Assembly: GCA_955652855.1 (NCBI GenBank)
Contig: CATPCN010000639.1
Coordinates: 1 to 7,301, forward strand
DNA: 7,301 nucleotides
Source: an uncultured Chthoniobacterales bacterium
Lineage (GTDB): Bacteria; Verrucomicrobiota; Verrucomicrobiae; Chthoniobacterales; UBA10450
Direction of reading: 5' to 3'
Below the pieces are notes generated by a model that saw nothing but the letters and a program-made list of their open reading frames with translations, ran no database searches and was not told where the DNA came from. Position numbers and translations under genes: made by a program. Of the stretch, positions 1 to 7,301 are shown piece after piece (the first letter of the stretch is position 1; the number at the start of each line of letters is the position of its first letter).

Positions 1-1191
1 ACGCAAAGATTCAAGCAAACGGGGATCGCGCATCGGAAAGAGCGAAGTTTTTCCAATGATGCGCAGATAAAAAAATGCGAGCGTCGCGCCGATGCCGATG
101 ATCGGCAGAAAATCGAGAATGCTCACGCGCACTCCCGTTCCGTGAAGCGCCGGCAGGACCACGATATACATATCGAGCATTTGCATGAGGACGAGCCAAC
201 CGGCGAGAAGGCAGAGTTTGTGCGGCTTCTTTTTGACTCCCTGCAGGAGCAAGAACGCAAATGCTCCGAAAAATCTTCCGATTACCAAAAGTGTGCTCAG
301 CGCATGCCACGATTCCGTATTTCGCCGGATAAAATATTCCGTCTCCTCCGGCATGTTCGCGTACCAGATGAGCATGTACTGGCTGAAGCCGATGTAGGCC
401 CAGAAAACCGTGAACGCGAGCATCCACTTTCCCATGATGTGGTAATGCTCCATCGTGACCGTTTCCTTCAAATATCCGGCGCGGCGCAACGCGGTAATGA
501 TGAGAACAAGCAGCGACATCGAGCTGCCCATCGCGCCGGCGAAAATATAAACGCCGAACATGGTGGAGAACCATTTGTAATCGATGCCGAGCAGCCAATC
601 GTATGCGCCAAAACTGAGCGAGAGCGCGAAGAGCGGCAGCGAAATGAACGCCACCTTACGCATCTTGAGCGTAAAATCCGGATTTCCATCTCGATCTTGT
701 CGGACCGAGAACCGCCGCAGCAGATAAGCGCTCAGGATGAAGAACGCGAAATAAAACACCGTGCGGATGATGTAGAAATTCCAGTTCAAATAAGCGCGCT
801 TTGAATCCAAAGCGGCTTCCTGCCCGGGCGGAATGTTCATCCACTCGTAAAGTTGATGTCGGAAAAAGAGCACCGGCAAAAAGAAGAGAGCCAGGAGCGG
901 AAAAAGCAGACCGATGTTCTCGAGCTGCCGCCGCACGACGACCGACCATTCCGCATCCGTGACGTGATGGATGATCGTCCATAGAAAACATCCGGCACAG
1001 AGCGTGAAGAAAAACGCGAAGGCGAAGAGCCAGGAAAAACTAAACTGCCGCGGATAAAAATATGCGCCGACGAAACTGAGACCAAGCCCGATGATTGCAA
1101 GCAGCGCGAGTAAGATCGACAATCCCCCGAAACGATTGCGCTCGAAATATTCGCCTTCCGGCGATGGGACCACGTGAGATCGTTCGCTCAT
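1..1191 (-). CDS. actF: ActF, second NrfD-like membrane subunit of Alternative Complex III (partial, 3' end cut)
   Basis: I translated 397 uninterrupted codons from ATG 1191 down to the left edge, with no stop. The protein begins MSERSHVVPSPEGEYFERNR and has about ten hydrophobic segments, near 23-45, 54-75, 92-110, 138-159, 180-197, 207-235, 253-278, 296-317, 326-347 and 359-379. Family signatures are GAYDWLLGIDYKWFSTMFGV (195-214) and HIMGKWMLAFTVFWAYIGFS (251-270), followed by QYMLIWYANMPEETEYF. It is a paralogue of ActC without a known quinol site; charged and polar residues in its helices have led to proposals of a proton path. It ends in the window at FPMRDPRLLESLR (385-397). Family members usually finish shortly after this motif, so probably only a few residues are missing. 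The ATG overlaps the actE stop as ATGA. Confidence 0.95.
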   Translation of the reverse strand, partial: MSERSHVVPSPEGEYFERNRFGGLSILLALLAIIGLGLSFVGAYFYPRQFSFSWLFAFAFFFTLCAGCFLWTIIHHVTDAEWSVVVRRQLENIGLLFPLLALFFLPVLFFRHQLYEWMNIPPGQEAALDSKRAYLNWNFYIIRTVFYFAFFILSAYLLRRFSVRQDRDGNPDFTLKMRKVAFISLPLFALSLSFGAYDWLLGIDYKWFSTMFGVYIFAGAMGSSMSLLVLIITALRRAGYLKETVTMEHYHIMGKWMLAFTVFWAYIGFSQYMLIWYANMPEETEYFIRRNTESWHALSTLLVIGRFFGAFAFLLLQGVKKKPHKLCLLAGWLVLMQMLDMYIVVLPALHGTGVRVSILDFLPIIGIGATLAFFYLRIIGKTSLFPMRDPRLLESLR

Positions 1192-1922
1192 TTCTTCGGT
1201 GCCTCCGGTTTCGCCTCGGGTTTGGTTTCCGCCGGCTTATCCAGATCCGCGCGATGTTCCGCCGGCACATCGTTCGCGGTCGCGTTTTGGCTGCGCTGCA
1301 GCGCGCGGAGATAAGCAATGATCGCCCAGCGATCCGCCACCATCACGCTGGGCCCGTACGCCATCATCGTGTTCTTACCGTTCGTGATCGTGTTGAAAAC
1401 TTCGCCGTCCGCCATTTTGCGAATTCGTTCATCTTGCAACGTCACCACCGTCGCCAAGCCATATTGTTTGGTGATGCCATCACCCGCCGCCGCCGCGCCG
1501 TGGCACATGGCGCAAGTGATGTTGAAGCGCTGTTGTCCGCGCTCCAGCAATTGCGGCGTGACCTCAACCGGAATTCCGGTCCCCCACTGGTCGCCCATTT
1601 TGCCGGTGTCATAATAATCGGCGCCCGCGCTGAACCCGATCCGCGGATGAACTTCAGCCGGGGGGGCATTCGCCGCCGGCGTGGCGATCGTTTGCGGTTT
1701 GGGCATTTCGTAACCAAGCGGAACAGTTCCGGTGACCGGCACACGCGCGCCGCGTCCGTCTGCAAAAAAAGCGAGCGGCGCCTGGGCGCGCACTTTCGGC
1801 TGGCGCACCATGTCGGGAAAAATCTCGATCGGTGACCCTGTGCTCTTTTGTCCGCGAAAACCAAAAATCGCGACGAGCGCAATTCCGAGAAGCAGAAAAA
1901 TGAGAAAGAAGCCGCGCAACAT
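1188..1922 (-). CDS. actE: ActE, membrane-anchored monohaem cytochrome c subunit of Alternative Complex III
   Basis: 244 residues. A hydrophobic N-terminal segment (5-21) is followed by the family block PIEIFPDMVRQPKVRAQ (31-47). A single CxxCH haem site, C137-A-M-C140-H141, sits in a cytochrome c domain of about 125-212. M186 or M187 in NTMMAYG is the likely sixth haem ligand, and RWAIIAYLRALQRS (198-211) is the typical final helix of class I cytochromes c. The tail (212-244) is low complexity and rich in Ala, Lys, Pro and Glu. The protein acts in the periplasm, receiving electrons within ACIII and passing them to an acceptor. No Cys lies near the end of the hydrophobic segment, so a lipoprotein signal is not visible and the segment is more likely an uncleaved anchor or an ordinary signal peptide. 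The start is 4 bases after the actD stop with no strong Shine-Dalgarno, so initiation probably depends on coupling. Confidence 0.94.
   Translation of the reverse strand: MLRGFFLIFLLLGIALVAIFGFRGQKSTGSPIEIFPDMVRQPKVRAQAPLAFFADGRGARVPVTGTVPLGYEMPKPQTIATPAANAPPAEVHPRIGFSAGADYYDTGKMGDQWGTGIPVEVTPQLLERGQQRFNITCAMCHGAAAAGDGITKQYGLATVVTLQDERIRKMADGEVFNTITNGKNTMMAYGPSVMVADRWAIIAYLRALQRSQNATANDVPAEHRADLDKPAETKPEAKPEAPKK
1202..1206 (-). promoter_or_regulatory. Ribosome binding site of actF
   Basis: GGAGG, 10 bases before the ATG at 1191, located in the last codons of actE. The spacing is slightly long, but the motif is the strongest in the window. It fits the ATGA overlap start. Confidence 0.55.
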
Positions 1923-1926
1923 AATC

Positions 1927-2481
1927 TTAGTCTTCGTGCACGAGGGTGATGTGCTGACCTCCGCTGCTTTCGAGAAGCTCGCGCGCCTCGAGCTCGGTAA
2001 AACGTGGATCGCGCGCTTCGATCACGAGAAAAAATCCGTCGTTGGTCGCGCGCGCGAAGCGGTCCCAGTTAAAAATCGGATGATACCAGCGCGGCAGGCC
2101 GTTCATAATCAGCATCGCGAAAAATGCCGTGAACGCAGCAAAGAGCACGGTGAGCTCAAACATGATTGGGAAAAATGCCGGGACCGTGAAAAAGTTCGTC
2201 GGCTTGCCGTGCACAGTGAGCGGGTAGATGAACCAGGATGGTCCGAACTCCATAACCGCCGCGGTAAGCAAACCGGTAATCCCGCCGACGAGCACAGCGG
2301 AACTTAGCCACGATTTGCCCAATCCCATTGCTTCGTCCATTCCGTGAATCGGAAACGGCGAGTGCACATCCCAGCGTTTGAATCCGGCATCGCGCACGCG
2401 TTTGGCCGCTTCGTAAAGCGCGGCTGCGCTCGGATATTCCGCCGCGATTCCGTAAACTTTGTGGCCGTAGGGCGTTTTCAT
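1927..2481 (-). CDS. actD: ActD, DUF3341 membrane subunit of Alternative Complex III
   Basis: 184 residues, the usual size for ActD (DUF3341 family). The N-terminal part (1-55) is a soluble domain with [20 protein letters not shown] and W37-D38-V39-H40-S41-P42-F43-P44, the conserved signature of the family. Two transmembrane helices follow, near 57-80 and 97-126, joined by a short loop, and then a soluble C-terminal segment that includes [15 protein letters not shown] (147-161). In known ACIII structures ActD packs against the membrane core and mainly faces the cytoplasm. It holds no cofactor and its exact role is unclear; it appears structural. The ATG overlaps the actC stop as ATGA and is preceded by AGGAG at 2487-2491 with a 5-base spacer. 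Four bases separate its TAA from actE. Nothing suggests truncation. Confidence 0.95.
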   Translation of the reverse strand: MKTPYGHKVYGIAAEYPSAAALYEAAKRVRDAGFKRWDVHSPFPIHGMDEAMGLGKSWLSSAVLVGGITGLLTAAVMEFGPSWFIYPLTVHGKPTNFFTVPAFFPIMFELTVLFAAFTAFFAMLIMNGLPRWYHPIFNWDRFARATNDGFFLVIEARDPRFTELEARELLESSGGQHITLVHED

Positions 2482-3929
2482 GTCCGCTCCTGTCCGGCGT
2501 TGACCGTGTGATGTTCAAGCGCCGACGCGTAATGCGGATCGGCTTCCGGCAGCACGATTTTCACTTCCGACATCGCGATCATCGGCAGATAACGAATGAA
2601 AAGCAGGAAGAGCGAAGTGAAAATGCCGAGCGTCCCGACAAATGTCCAGATGTCGACCCAAGTCGGATAAAACATTCCCCAGGACGACGGCAGAAAATCT
2701 CGATGTAATCCGCCGACGATGATGATGAAACGCTCGAACCACATGCCGGCGTTCACGCACATGCACACGAAATAGACGACGAAGATATTTCGGCGGCACC
2801 ACCGGAACCAGAACAACTGCGGCGAGAGCATATTGCAAAACAACATACCCACCCACCAATACCACCAGTAAGGGCCAAAGACGCGGTTCCAAAAGGCGAA
2901 GCGCTCGTAGGCATTGCCGCTGTACCACGCCGTGAAAAATTCCATCATGTAGGCATAGGTAACGAAGGAGCCGGTCAACAGAATGATCTTGGCCATTTTG
3001 TCGATGTGCTGCGGCGTGATGATGTCCTGCAATTTAAAAATGGCGCGCGCCGGAATCAGCAGCGTCAACACCATGGCGAATCCGCCGAAGATGGCGCCAG
3101 CCACAAAGTAGGGCGGAAAAATTGTCGTGTGCCACGTCGGCAAGATCGACGTAGCGAAGTCGAACGAAACGACGCTATGCACGGAGAGCACCAGCGGCGT
3201 CGCAAGACCGGCCAAAAGCAAATACGCCATTTCGTAATGGCGCCAGTTGCGGTTCGAGCCGCGCCAGCCGACTGCGAAAATGCCGAAGAGCAATTTCTTG
3301 ATCTTCGAGGTCGCACGATCGCGCAGCGTCGCCAGATCGGGAATCAATCCCGTGTACCAAAACAGCACCGAGACCGAAAAGTACGTCGAGACGGCAAACA
3401 CGTCCCAGAGCAGCGGACTGCGAAAGTTTGGCCAGATGCCGTAGTTGTTTGGCAACGGCGCGAGATACCACGCCATCCAGACGCGGCCGACGTGCACACC
3501 GGGAAAAATCGCCGCGCAAATGACGGCGAAAAGTGTCATCGCTTCAGCCGAACGATTGATCGACGTGCGCCATTTTTGCCGCAGCAAAAATAAAATGGCC
3601 GAGATGAGCGTGCCGGCGTGTCCGATACCGATCCAGAAAACGAAGTTGGTAATGTCCCAGGCCCAACCGACCGGATGATTGAGTCCCCATGTGCCAACGC
3701 CGGTGGAAATTTGATAGCCCAAACAAAAGAGACCGAACGTGGCGATGCCGCCGGTGATCGCAAACGCGACCCACCACCAGCGCGGCGCGGGCTGCTCGAC
3801 CACGCTGGAAATGCGATCGGTGATCCAGTTGAAGTTCCGTTTGTTTAAGACAAGCGGAACGCGCGCGAGCGGTTGCTCCACGGCGGCGGAGGCTTCGATC
3901 ACTTCTTCCGCTGTCGAGCCGCCGTTCAC
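2478..3929 (-). CDS. actC: ActC, NrfD/PsrC-like quinol-oxidising membrane subunit of Alternative Complex III
   Basis: 483 residues with a GTG start; integral membrane protein of the NrfD/PsrC family. About ten hydrophobic segments are visible, near 51-73, 92-117, 130-155, 172-194, 233-252, 269-296, 312-335, 355-376, 382-405 and 424-449. The N-terminus carries the family block [15 protein letters not shown] (24-38). Polar residues buried in helices include H104 (GIGHAGT), H146, D176 (LLWDVF), H251 and D257 ([11 protein letters not shown]). In this family such His/Asp residues line the quinol site and a proposed proton route. The subunit is known to bind quinol near the periplasmic side, next to the 3Fe-4S cluster of ActB. 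Its start overlaps the actB stop (GTGA) and its stop overlaps the actD ATG (ATGA). It is distinguished from the paralogue ActF by its position after actB and by the LNKRNFNW motif. Confidence 0.96.
   Translation of the reverse strand: MNGGSTAEEVIEASAAVEQPLARVPLVLNKRNFNWITDRISSVVEQPAPRWWWVAFAITGGIATFGLFCLGYQISTGVGTWGLNHPVGWAWDITNFVFWIGIGHAGTLISAILFLLRQKWRTSINRSAEAMTLFAVICAAIFPGVHVGRVWMAWYLAPLPNNYGIWPNFRSPLLWDVFAVSTYFSVSVLFWYTGLIPDLATLRDRATSKIKKLLFGIFAVGWRGSNRNWRHYEMAYLLLAGLATPLVLSVHSVVSFDFATSILPTWHTTIFPPYFVAGAIFGGFAMVLTLLIPARAIFKLQDIITPQHIDKMAKIILLTGSFVTYAYMMEFFTAWYSGNAYERFAFWNRVFGPYWWYWWVGMLFCNMLSPQLFWFRWCRRNIFVVYFVCMCVNAGMWFERFIIIVGGLHRDFLPSSWGMFYPTWVDIWTFVGTLGIFTSLFLLFIRYLPMIAMSEVKIVLPEADPHYASALEHHTVNAGQERT
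2487..2491 (-). promoter_or_regulatory. Ribosome binding site of actD
   Basis: AGGAG, 5 bases before the ATG at 2481, inside the last codons of actC. It is a near-consensus Shine-Dalgarno sequence that confirms the actD start in the ATGA overlap. Confidence 0.65.
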
Positions 3930-6900
3930 TCTTCTTCCTCCACGTTTTTATGTCGATCTTGTCCGTTCTTCGCACCTTTGCTGTCCAAACTCGCGACGCC
4001 GATTTTGTCCGCATCCGGCATTCGCGGATTCGGATTGCGAATGCGCGCCAGATAACTTGTTCGCGTGTTCACATTCAAATATTGCAGCAGCCGATAATTC
4101 CGGTCCTGCGCTTTCATCTTCGACACTTTGCTCTCCGGATCTTTGATATCGCCGAAAACGATCGCTTCCGTTGGGCACGCTTGCGCACACGCGCTCGTGA
4201 ATGAATCGCGCGGAATCTTCGTGTTCGCCGATGCGCCGGCCCGCACGTGCGCGGCGATTTTCGCCTCTTCGATTCGCTGCACACAAAACGTGCATTTCTC
4301 CATCACGCCGCGCATGCGCACGGTGACGTTCGGATTTTTTTGTAGCTTCACGATGTCGGGCGTGCCTTTGGTCGTGAGCGGCCCGAAATATTCTTTGTAA
4401 ACGCTGAACGCGCCGGCGATTTTCTTTTTTCCAACCGGCCGCTGGTTGTAATCGAAGTAATTAAAGCGGCGCACTTTGAACGGGCAATTGTTCGCGCAAT
4501 ACCGGGTGCCGATGCAACGGTTGTAAGCCATCACGTTCAATCCATCTTCGCTGTGAACCGTCGCGTTCACCGGACAGACGGTTTCACAGGGCGCGTTCTC
4601 GCAGTGCTGACACATCATCGGCTCGTGCACGATCTCGGGATCTTCCGGCCAGTCGCCCTGGTCCTGATCGAACGCTTTGGCGCTCGCGTAATAACGATCG
4701 ATTCGCAGCCAATGCATCGCGCGACCGTGGCCGACCTGCAATTTGCCGACGATCGGAATGTTGTTTTCGCTCTGACAAGCAATGACGCACGCGCTGCAAC
4801 CAGTGCAGACGTTAAGATCGACAGTCATACCCCACTGCTGCGGCGCGTCGAGCGGCGGATGGCTGTAGAGCGAAGGCAAGCTCGACGGCAGTTCGTCGTC
4901 GCCCGCAATTTTTTTCACGAACTCATTGTCCGCGCGATAATTCTCCAGCGTCGCCTCGCGCACGAGACCACGACCTTCGATGCTCCAATGATCTTGCGTG
5001 ATGGAGAGCGGATATTTGCCACCCGTCTTCGTGACACTCACGCTCGCGATCGTTGTTCCGTCGGCCACGATAAAGTGGGGATTCGTCGCGGTGCGCAAAA
5101 GATAACCGTTGAATCCAGCTTCCTCGCCGACCGGCCCAGTTTGTTTCCTGCCGTAACCGAGCGGGATCGTCACCGAATTGTCCGCGTGGCCGGGCAAAAT
5201 GACTGCCGCGATCACCAGCTCGCGTTTAATCCGCAGCTCGGTTGATTCGTCGTTACCCTCGGTGACCGCAATCTGCACAAGATCGCCAGTTTGCACGTCG
5301 ATCGTTTTCGCAAAAGCCGGGCTCATGAGCGCGGCATTGTCCCAGGTGAGCTTCGTGATCGGATCGGGCAACTCTTGCAGCCAGCCGTTATTAATATAGC
5401 GGCCGTCATCCATCGCGTAGCTCGGGACAAGTACGATCTCGGGAGATTCCGCGGTCGGCGCCGGTGCAGAATTCCAAAGCTTGGCCGCGGAACCTAGCGC
5501 GACGGCGGCATTAAAATTTGGCGACCGATCTTTTAGCGGAATGTGGGTCGTGTAACCGTCGCGCAGAAAATTCGACCACGCGCTCCGGAAATCACCCGGT
5601 GGATTCGTCGCGCGAAAAGTTTCCTGCACCAGCTCCGGACCTTCGACTTTTGGACGGCCGAGCAACGCGCTGAGCAATTCTATTTCCGACATTCCGCCAA
5701 AGAGCGGCAGAATCATCGGTTGGATCGACAAGTAGACACCTGTCGATGTAAGCGCGTCGCTCCACGACTCGAGATAATGCGCGGCCGGCACATGCCATCG
5801 GCTCAGCGCCGAGGTTGCGTCCTCGTGGTAGCCGAGCCGGACCACGTCCGAAACTTTTTTCTGAAGCTCTGACCAATCAAAACCAGGCTGCTTGGTCTCA
5901 ATATCCCGCAGCAGTGCCCGCGGCGCATTATAAACCGGATCGCCGCCGAGAATGAAAAGCTGTTTGATCCGACCCTCCTGCATGTCCTTCGCGAGTAGCA
6001 AAATGCTCTGCATCCGCCGACGCGGCCCAATTTCGCGAACGATCATTGTTTGCCCAAGATTCTTCAGCGCGGAATTAATTCCGTAAGCGAGCAGCTGCAC
6101 CACGACCGGTTGCTGCTGTCCGGCAAGGACGAGGCTCGCGCCAGGTTTTGCCGCAAGATCATTCGCTGCTTCGGTAATCCAGCGCTCATCGAACTGCATC
6201 GCACCTTCGGGCGCGGCCAACGAACCTAGTAACGCGCCCAATCCCGCGTCGTTCGTCGCCGCGGAAATTTTTCCAGCGAGCGCGTAAGCCAATGCCGCAA
6301 TCTGACTGGCCGGCACGCGCAAACGATGGTCTGCCATTGCGCCGGTGAGCGTGAAACGGTTCTCCACAACGTAGAGGCGATTCATCATGTCTTCCGCCGC
6401 CGTCACCCGGCGACGCGAAGTGAATGCCCGCACCGATTCGAGGTCGCCCTGGCCGCAATCGAGGAAATCGCTATCCAGCGCGAGCACGACATCCGCATTC
6501 TCGAGACGCGGAATCAGTCGCACGTTCGGACCAAAGCCAATTTGCGTGGCGTCGGCTTGCGCTTCGCTGCGGAGCGCATCGTAAACGCACCAGCGCATTT
6601 TCGGGAAAGCTTTTTCCAGTTCGCCACGCAAACGTTCGCGCGTTGGCGAATGTGTTTCTTCGACGAGAAACGCCAGACCCGCGCCACCGTCTGCGGCGAT
6701 TTGTTTGCGGAGATTGTCGATGTACGCGTCGAAGGCTGCGCGATCTTTCGTTTCGCCTTTTTCCACAAACCGTTTCGAGCGCGCGGGGTCGTAAAGATCG
6801 AGAACGGAGGCTTGCGCAAATGCATCGGTCGCGCCGCCGCTCGCGGCGTGAAGCGGATTGCCATCCACTTTGGTCGGCCGGCCATCGTGAGTCGTAACGA

Positions 6901-7234
6901 CGAGTGGAATTGCGCCCGTTCGTCGCGGCATGGCCGTCGCGTAAAAAAGCGGCTTGCCCGGAATCGCCCACTCCACGCTCTTCGAGAATGGAACAAGATG
7001 CGCTTCAGGCCGGCGGCAACTGTTCAAACCAAATCCGGCCAGCGCCATCGATGCGCCCATCAATTTCAAAAAGCCGCGGCGCGACCAGTCGTCGCCTTCG
7101 AGCTGCGCGGCGCCGGCGGGAAATTCGCGCTCGAGCCAGCCGCGAAATTCGGGCGTGTCGCTCAGCTCGCCAAGGCTGCGCCAGTAACGCTTCCCGGTGA
7201 GAGATTCAGGCGGGTGTTGAAAAACGCGTTTCAT
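3926..7234 (-). CDS. actB: ActB, MopB-like/iron-sulfur fusion subunit of Alternative Complex III
   Basis: 1102 residues; periplasmic electron-transfer subunit that takes electrons from the ActC quinol site. Residues 1-70 form the extended Tat leader known from this family (compare TIGR04519): a [16 protein letters not shown] block, then a twin-arginine motif S51-R-R-G-F-L-K57 and a hydrophobic stretch ending in LNSC73. Residues about 75-750 resemble molybdopterin oxidoreductases ([11 protein letters not shown] near 117-127, LYDPARS near 147-153) but lack the N-terminal Fe-S cysteines, as expected for ActB, which is known to hold no molybdenum. Residues about 800-1030 are a ferredoxin-type domain: C810/C813/C816/C820, C875/C878/C883/C887, C907/C913/C917 (Thr910 replaces one Cys) and C981/C984/C1016/C1020. 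This fits three 4Fe-4S and one 3Fe-4S clusters. I chose ATG 7234 because it has a ribosome site, overlaps the actA stop as ATGA, and the conserved leader starts just after it. A longer TTG start at 7276 would run back through the actA haem codons. Confidence 0.96.
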   Translation of the reverse strand: MKRVFQHPPESLTGKRYWRSLGELSDTPEFRGWLEREFPAGAAQLEGDDWSRRGFLKLMGASMALAGFGLNSCRRPEAHLVPFSKSVEWAIPGKPLFYATAMPRRTGAIPLVVTTHDGRPTKVDGNPLHAASGGATDAFAQASVLDLYDPARSKRFVEKGETKDRAAFDAYIDNLRKQIAADGGAGLAFLVEETHSPTRERLRGELEKAFPKMRWCVYDALRSEAQADATQIGFGPNVRLIPRLENADVVLALDSDFLDCGQGDLESVRAFTSRRRVTAAEDMMNRLYVVENRFTLTGAMADHRLRVPASQIAALAYALAGKISAATNDAGLGALLGSLAAPEGAMQFDERWITEAANDLAAKPGASLVLAGQQQPVVVQLLAYGINSALKNLGQTMIVREIGPRRRMQSILLLAKDMQEGRIKQLFILGGDPVYNAPRALLRDIETKQPGFDWSELQKKVSDVVRLGYHEDATSALSRWHVPAAHYLESWSDALTSTGVYLSIQPMILPLFGGMSEIELLSALLGRPKVEGPELVQETFRATNPPGDFRSAWSNFLRDGYTTHIPLKDRSPNFNAAVALGSAAKLWNSAPAPTAESPEIVLVPSYAMDDGRYINNGWLQELPDPITKLTWDNAALMSPAFAKTIDVQTGDLVQIAVTEGNDESTELRIKRELVIAAVILPGHADNSVTIPLGYGRKQTGPVGEEAGFNGYLLRTATNPHFIVADGTTIASVSVTKTGGKYPLSITQDHWSIEGRGLVREATLENYRADNEFVKKIAGDDELPSSLPSLYSHPPLDAPQQWGMTVDLNVCTGCSACVIACQSENNIPIVGKLQVGHGRAMHWLRIDRYYASAKAFDQDQGDWPEDPEIVHEPMMCQHCENAPCETVCPVNATVHSEDGLNVMAYNRCIGTRYCANNCPFKVRRFNYFDYNQRPVGKKKIAGAFSVYKEYFGPLTTKGTPDIVKLQKNPNVTVRMRGVMEKCTFCVQRIEEAKIAAHVRAGASANTKIPRDSFTSACAQACPTEAIVFGDIKDPESKVSKMKAQDRNYRLLQYLNVNTRTSYLARIRNPNPRMPDADKIGVASLDSKGAKNGQDRHKNVEEEE
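3936..3940 (-). promoter_or_regulatory. Ribosome binding site of actC inside the actB Glu codons
   Basis: GAGGA, 6 bases before the GTG start at 3929. It is made from the codons of the last four ActB residues, all Glu (GAG GAA GAA GAG). It supports the GTG start and coupling to actB. Confidence 0.65.
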
Positions 7235-7301
7235 CGATGACACCCCTGACAATTGATCGGCGGAGTGATGTTCCAACGCTCTTTCAACGTCTGACCGATC
7301 T
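7231..7301 (-). CDS. actA: ActA C-terminus, multihaem cytochrome c subunit of Alternative Complex III (partial)
   Basis: Only the last 22 codons and the stop are in the window; the gene enters from the right edge. The tail reads IGQTLKERWNITPPINCQGC followed by H, R and stop, so the protein ends three residues after the start of a CxxCH haem c attachment motif (Cys-Gln-Gly-Cys-His). A haem motif at the extreme C-terminus, directly before actB, is what is known for ActA, the periplasmic pentahaem cytochrome of ACIII that passes electrons from the ActB iron-sulfur clusters towards cytochrome c or an oxidase. Its TGA stop (7233-7231) overlaps the actB ATG as ATGA. The number of haems and the N-terminal membrane anchor cannot be seen here. 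The identification rests on the tail motif, the reading frame and the gene order. Confidence 0.88.
   Translation of the reverse strand, partial: IGQTLKERWNITPPINCQGCHR
7243..7247 (-). promoter_or_regulatory. Ribosome binding site of actB
   Basis: AGGGG on the minus strand, 8 bases before the ATG at 7234. It lies inside the actA codons for the final haem motif (Gln-Gly of CQGCH). It supports 7234 over the upstream TTG at 7276 as the actB start. Confidence 0.6.

Noticed and set aside
142..804. 220-codon plus-strand ORF at the left end
   Set aside because: It is antisense to actF, which reads cleanly on the minus strand with ten membrane segments. The plus-strand product is highly charged with no known fold.
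1095..1835. 246-codon plus-strand ORF opposite actE and the start of actF
   Set aside because: It is Arg-rich with no domain and spans the actE/actF junction in antisense. Both sense genes are well supported.
3544..4014. 156-codon minus-strand ORF over the actB/actC junction
   Set aside because: It is a different frame from actB and actC. Its Arg-rich translation is typical of a shifted reading of membrane-protein DNA, and the real genes already explain the region.
4331..4345. Seven-T run as a possible terminator on the plus strand, or a frameshift site in actB
   Set aside because: It lies within actB codons (LQKNP), shows no GC-rich hairpin next to it, and the frame is intact on both sides.
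4553..5245. 230-codon plus-strand ORF opposite the Fe-S region of actB
   Set aside because: It is a shadow of the cysteine-motif coding region, with no ribosome site of note and no recognisable motif.
6326..7240. 304-codon plus-strand ORF opposite actB
   Set aside because: It lies wholly antisense to the Tat leader and MopB-like domain of actB. The protein is rich in Arg, His and Ala with no recognisable domain, as expected from an antisense frame in GC-biased coding DNA.
1..7301. Undescribed system, mobile element, CRISPR or RNA gene
   Set aside because: Sense-strand genes of a known respiratory complex fill the window with no intergenic DNA. I saw no array-like direct repeats, terminal inverted repeats, tRNA-like folds or recombinase genes.

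Overview
The whole window is one tightly packed minus-strand operon encoding Alternative Complex III (ACIII, ActABCDEF). ACIII is the quinol:electron-acceptor oxidoreductase that replaces cytochrome bc1 in many bacteria. Reading 5' to 3' on the minus strand, from high to low coordinates, the order is: the last 22 codons of actA (multihaem cytochrome c, cut by the right edge), actB (MopB-like plus iron-sulfur fusion), actC (NrfD-like quinol-binding membrane subunit), actD (DUF3341 membrane subunit), actE (monohaem cytochrome c) and actF (second NrfD-like membrane subunit, cut by the left edge probably near its C-terminus). This is the standard act gene order.

There is essentially no intergenic DNA. 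A/B, C/D and E/F overlap by ATGA, B/C overlap by GTGA, and D/E are separated by 4 bases. Such packing implies a single transcript with translational coupling. No promoter, terminator, RNA gene, mobile element, CRISPR or long repeat is visible. The operon promoter must lie beyond position 7301, and the terminator or further genes lie to the left of position 1.

How the parts work together, from known ACIII structures and biochemistry: ActC oxidises menaquinol or ubiquinol at a site near the periplasmic face of the membrane. Electrons pass to the four Fe-S clusters of ActB, then to the haems of ActA and ActE, and on to a soluble cytochrome c or directly to an associated haem-copper oxidase. ActD and ActF complete the membrane part, and ActC and ActF have been proposed to carry proton pathways.

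Organism: a GC-moderate to GC-rich Gram-negative aerobe with menaquinone or ubiquinone respiration. The act operon type and the extended Tat leader of ActB fit Verrucomicrobiota, Acidobacteriota, Planctomycetota or Bacteroidota-related lineages. My impression from the protein sequences is Verrucomicrobiota, but this is a weak inference with no marker gene in the window.

I do not see an undescribed system here. The points of interest are the start-site and boundary corrections, the lipidation and Tat features, the modified Fe-S motif and the coupling architecture.
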